DNA of 64,000 nt, taken from NCBI GenBank assembly GCA_963558655.1, contig CAUWHJ010000012.1, positions 24,860 to 88,859 of the forward strand, written 5' to 3'. Both the position numbers and the translations under genes were made by a program. The notes under the pieces were generated by a model that was not told the origin of the DNA, ran no database searches, and saw only the letters and a list, made by a program, of their open reading frames with translations. Of this stretch, positions 62,494 through 64,000 are shown piece by piece (the first letter of the stretch is position 1; each line of letters opens with the position of its first letter). This stretch comes from UMGS1590 sp963558655 (lineage in GTDB: Bacteria; Bacillota; Peptococcia; Peptococcales; Peptococcaceae).

Positions 62494-63056
62494 TGGGGAC
62501 CTTCACCTCCTACAATGTCCTGTGTCATGAGGCGCTTTCGCATGCTCGCTAACCGAGCCTCTACGGAGCCGTCGATGATTTTATCGCCATATTGCAGACG
62601 CACACCGGCAACCAACGATGGATCAACGACCACTTCCAAGCGAATCGTTTTACCAACAGCCTTGCCGAGTGCCAGGGCAATATTCTTGGCTTCTTCTTCC
62701 TTGAGCGGATAAGCAGACGTGACTGTGGCATCGGCAATGCCGTTGCGTTCGTCCACGAGCTTATTATAGGCCTTTTGAATATCCGCCAGGTAAGTTGTGC
62801 GCCCTTTTTCGATGAGCACCTGCAAGAAATTCACCACAATCTGGTCTACCTGATTTTGGAAAACCTTCGCTATGGCGTTTTTCTTGCTTTGCAGCGAAAA
62901 CTGCACACCGGTGTAAGCCTGCTCAAGCTCTGCATTGCCAAAAATGGTTTCGCAGGCATAAGCGAGGTCTTGTGCGATCTTATCGACGTTTTGGGATTCA
63001 TCTGCGAGCATGAACAGTGCCTGTGCATAGCGTTTGGCTACTCCTGCATCGTTCAT
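62490..63056 (-). CDS. atpH: ATP synthase delta subunit
   Basis: A 188-residue OSCP/delta subunit linking F1 to the b stalk. The N-terminal VAKRYAQALFMLADE and the C-terminal VVVDPSLVAGVRLQYGDKIIDGS blocks are typical. It overlaps both atpF and atpA by ATGA. Confidence 0.95.
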   Translation of the reverse strand: MNDAGVAKRYAQALFMLADESQNVDKIAQDLAYACETIFGNAELEQAYTGVQFSLQSKKNAIAKVFQNQVDQIVVNFLQVLIEKGRTTYLADIQKAYNKLVDERNGIADATVTSAYPLKEEEAKNIALALGKAVGKTIRLEVVVDPSLVAGVRLQYGDKIIDGSVEARLASMRKRLMTQDIVGGEGPQ

Positions 63057-63538
63057 TTAGCGTCCCCTACCTCTTTGATAAATTCATTAACAAGATTTTC
63101 GTGGTCAGCCACGGTTACATTGCGGCCAATAATCTTAGATGCAGCATCAACAGCCAAATCGGCCACTTCTGCACGCAGATCTTTGAGCGCCTGTTCCTTT
63201 TCGCGGTTGATTTCTTCTCTTGCTTTTTCACTGGCACGCACAGCTTCTTCACGTGCCTTTGCGACGATTTCAGAACGGGTTTCTTCGCCAAGTTTGTTGG
63301 CATTCTGAATAATTTCCTGAGCCTTTGCCTGTGCATCTCTCAAACTCGCTTCATACTCAGCCTTGAGTGCATTTGCCTCATCGCGAGCGCTTTCTGCTTC
63401 ATCCAGATTTTTCGCAATCGTGGATGCACGTTCGTCCAGCATTTTGAACAATGGCTTGTAGAGAAACTTCTTCAAGCAGAAAAGCAAAATGAGAAAGTTG
63501 ATGATTGCAAATATAAGTGTGGATGGCTCAATACTCAT
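63053..63538 (-). CDS. atpF: ATP synthase b subunit
   Basis: A 161-residue peripheral stalk subunit: one membrane helix (about residues 6-26) followed by a long charged helix (AKEKA/EEARREINREKEQ-like heptads) for the b dimer. GGAGATGGTCGT precedes ATG 63538. Single b gene, no b' seen. Confidence 0.95.
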   Translation of the reverse strand: MSIEPSTLIFAIINFLILLFCLKKFLYKPLFKMLDERASTIAKNLDEAESARDEANALKAEYEASLRDAQAKAQEIIQNANKLGEETRSEIVAKAREEAVRASEKAREEINREKEQALKDLRAEVADLAVDAASKIIGRNVTVADHENLVNEFIKEVGDAK

Positions 63539-63595
63539 ACGACCATCTCCTTACCTGATTATAAATGATTGCTTACTAAGGTCTTTGGCGATCAA

Positions 63596-63829
63596 TTAAC
63601 CAAGTTGGGAATACAGCATCAAAGCGATGAGCAAACCGTAGATGGTCAACGTTTCCATAAATGCGAGACCAAGAATCAGCGTGGTACGAATCCCACCAGC
63701 CATTTCCGGCTGACGAGCCATAGATTCGGTTGCGCGAGCTGTCGCAATACCCTGACCAATACCAGAACCAATAGCAGATAAACCAATGGCGATTGCCATA
63801 CTCAGTGCGATCAATCCAGTTGCATCCAT
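63596..63829 (-). CDS. atpE: ATP synthase c subunit, copy 2 in transcription order
   Basis: A 77-residue two-helix proteolipid. The polar loop ARQPE (38-42) contacts gamma/epsilon. The ion carboxylate is Glu59. Gln26 in helix 1, Thr60 and Tyr64 fall at positions matching Na+ ligands Gln32, Ser66 and Tyr70 of Na+-translocating c rings (Gln-Glu spacing of 33 is identical). AAGGAGGACAAACAA precedes the ATG. A second c gene lies 62 bases upstream with an identical C-terminal 35 residues. Confidence 0.96.
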   Translation of the reverse strand: MDATGLIALSMAIAIGLSAIGSGIGQGIATARATESMARQPEMAGGIRTTLILGLAFMETLTIYGLLIALMLYSQLG

Positions 63830-63891
63830 TTGTTTGTCCTCCTTGTGCCGTTATGCGGCGATCCTAATTTGTTTATAAAGTAAATGTGTTG

Positions 63892-64000
63892 TTAGCCAAG
63901 CTGAGAATACAGCATCAGAGCGATCAGCAAACCATAAATGGTGAGCGTTTCCATAAATGCGAGACCAAGAATCAGCGTGGTACGAATCCCACCAGCCATT
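63892..64000 (-). CDS. atpE: ATP synthase c subunit, copy 1 (partial at window edge)
   Basis: The last 35 codons and stop of a second c gene. The protein is identical to the neighbouring copy from MAGGIRTTLILGLA to the end, and Glu-Thr and Tyr of the ion site are kept. The last third of the DNA differs at several synonymous sites, while the part nearer the edge is identical. The rest, and presumably atpB, lie beyond the window. Confidence 0.93.
   Translation of the reverse strand, partial: MAGGIRTTLILGLAFMETLTIYGLLIALMLYSQLG

Overview
The window looks like the chromosome of an anaerobic, Gram-positive-type Firmicute with about 50% GC. Supporting signs are four large secreted proteins with SLH cell-wall anchoring domains, a superoxide reductase, strong AAGGAGG ribosome sites, many TTGACA-N17-TATAAT promoters, and an 11-subunit complex I without NuoEFG as in several Clostridia. 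A Peptococcus-like gut anaerobe would fit the GC content, the arylsulfotransferase and the hydroxysteroid-dehydrogenase-like gene, but the species is an inference. No tRNA, rRNA, CRISPR array, insertion sequence or prophage was seen.

Layout. 1-10.7 kb holds small housekeeping and accessory genes: two tandem DMT exporters, a GNAT, a CBS protein, a frameshifted GNAT overlapping a ProXp-type tRNA deacylase, a sugar-type acetyltransferase, a DUF3795 protein, a YgjP-type hydrolase coupled to a flavodoxin-like lipoprotein, superoxide reductase, ilvE, a DegV protein and a beta carbonic anhydrase. 10.8-24.5 kb is an envelope region: a NusG-II membrane protein, two SLH proteins, glpK, an ABC exporter operon with YxeA and a membrane-anchored XRE regulator, and a divergent pair of peptidoglycan glycosyltransferases. 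24.6-25.8 kb has a short-chain dehydrogenase resembling clostridial 7alpha-hydroxysteroid dehydrogenase and an orphan promoter/terminator unit (possible small RNA). 26-30.9 kb is a visibly AT-richer MarR plus five-gene ABC cluster that looks acquired. 31-43.2 kb carries redox proteins (flavodoxin/ferredoxin, nitroreductase, FMN-binding lipoprotein), a leaderless arylsulfotransferase with a LysR gene, azlCD, a TetR/MFS efflux pair, an SLH-anchored amidohydrolase and ung. 43.4-47.4 kb is a 1257-residue SLH protein. Its upstream region has a promoter abutting 15 TGAT repeats and then a strong terminator-like hairpin.

47.5-57.6 kb is the nuoABCDHIJKLMN operon and 58.2-64 kb most of the F1Fo ATP synthase operon (atpE-atpE-atpF-H-A-G-D-C), both on the minus strand. 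Together they form the energy-conversion module: ferredoxin- or other-donor-fed ion pumping by complex I coupled to ATP synthesis. The c subunit is encoded twice in tandem and carries Gln, Glu, Thr and Tyr at the Na+-ligand positions, so sodium coupling is plausible. The window ends inside the second atpE; atpB should lie beyond it.

The points most worth following are the repeat/attenuator leader of the large SLH gene, the duplicated c subunit, the arylsulfotransferase and HSDH-like genes as possible host-steroid chemistry, and the orphan RNA unit at 25.6-25.8 kb.
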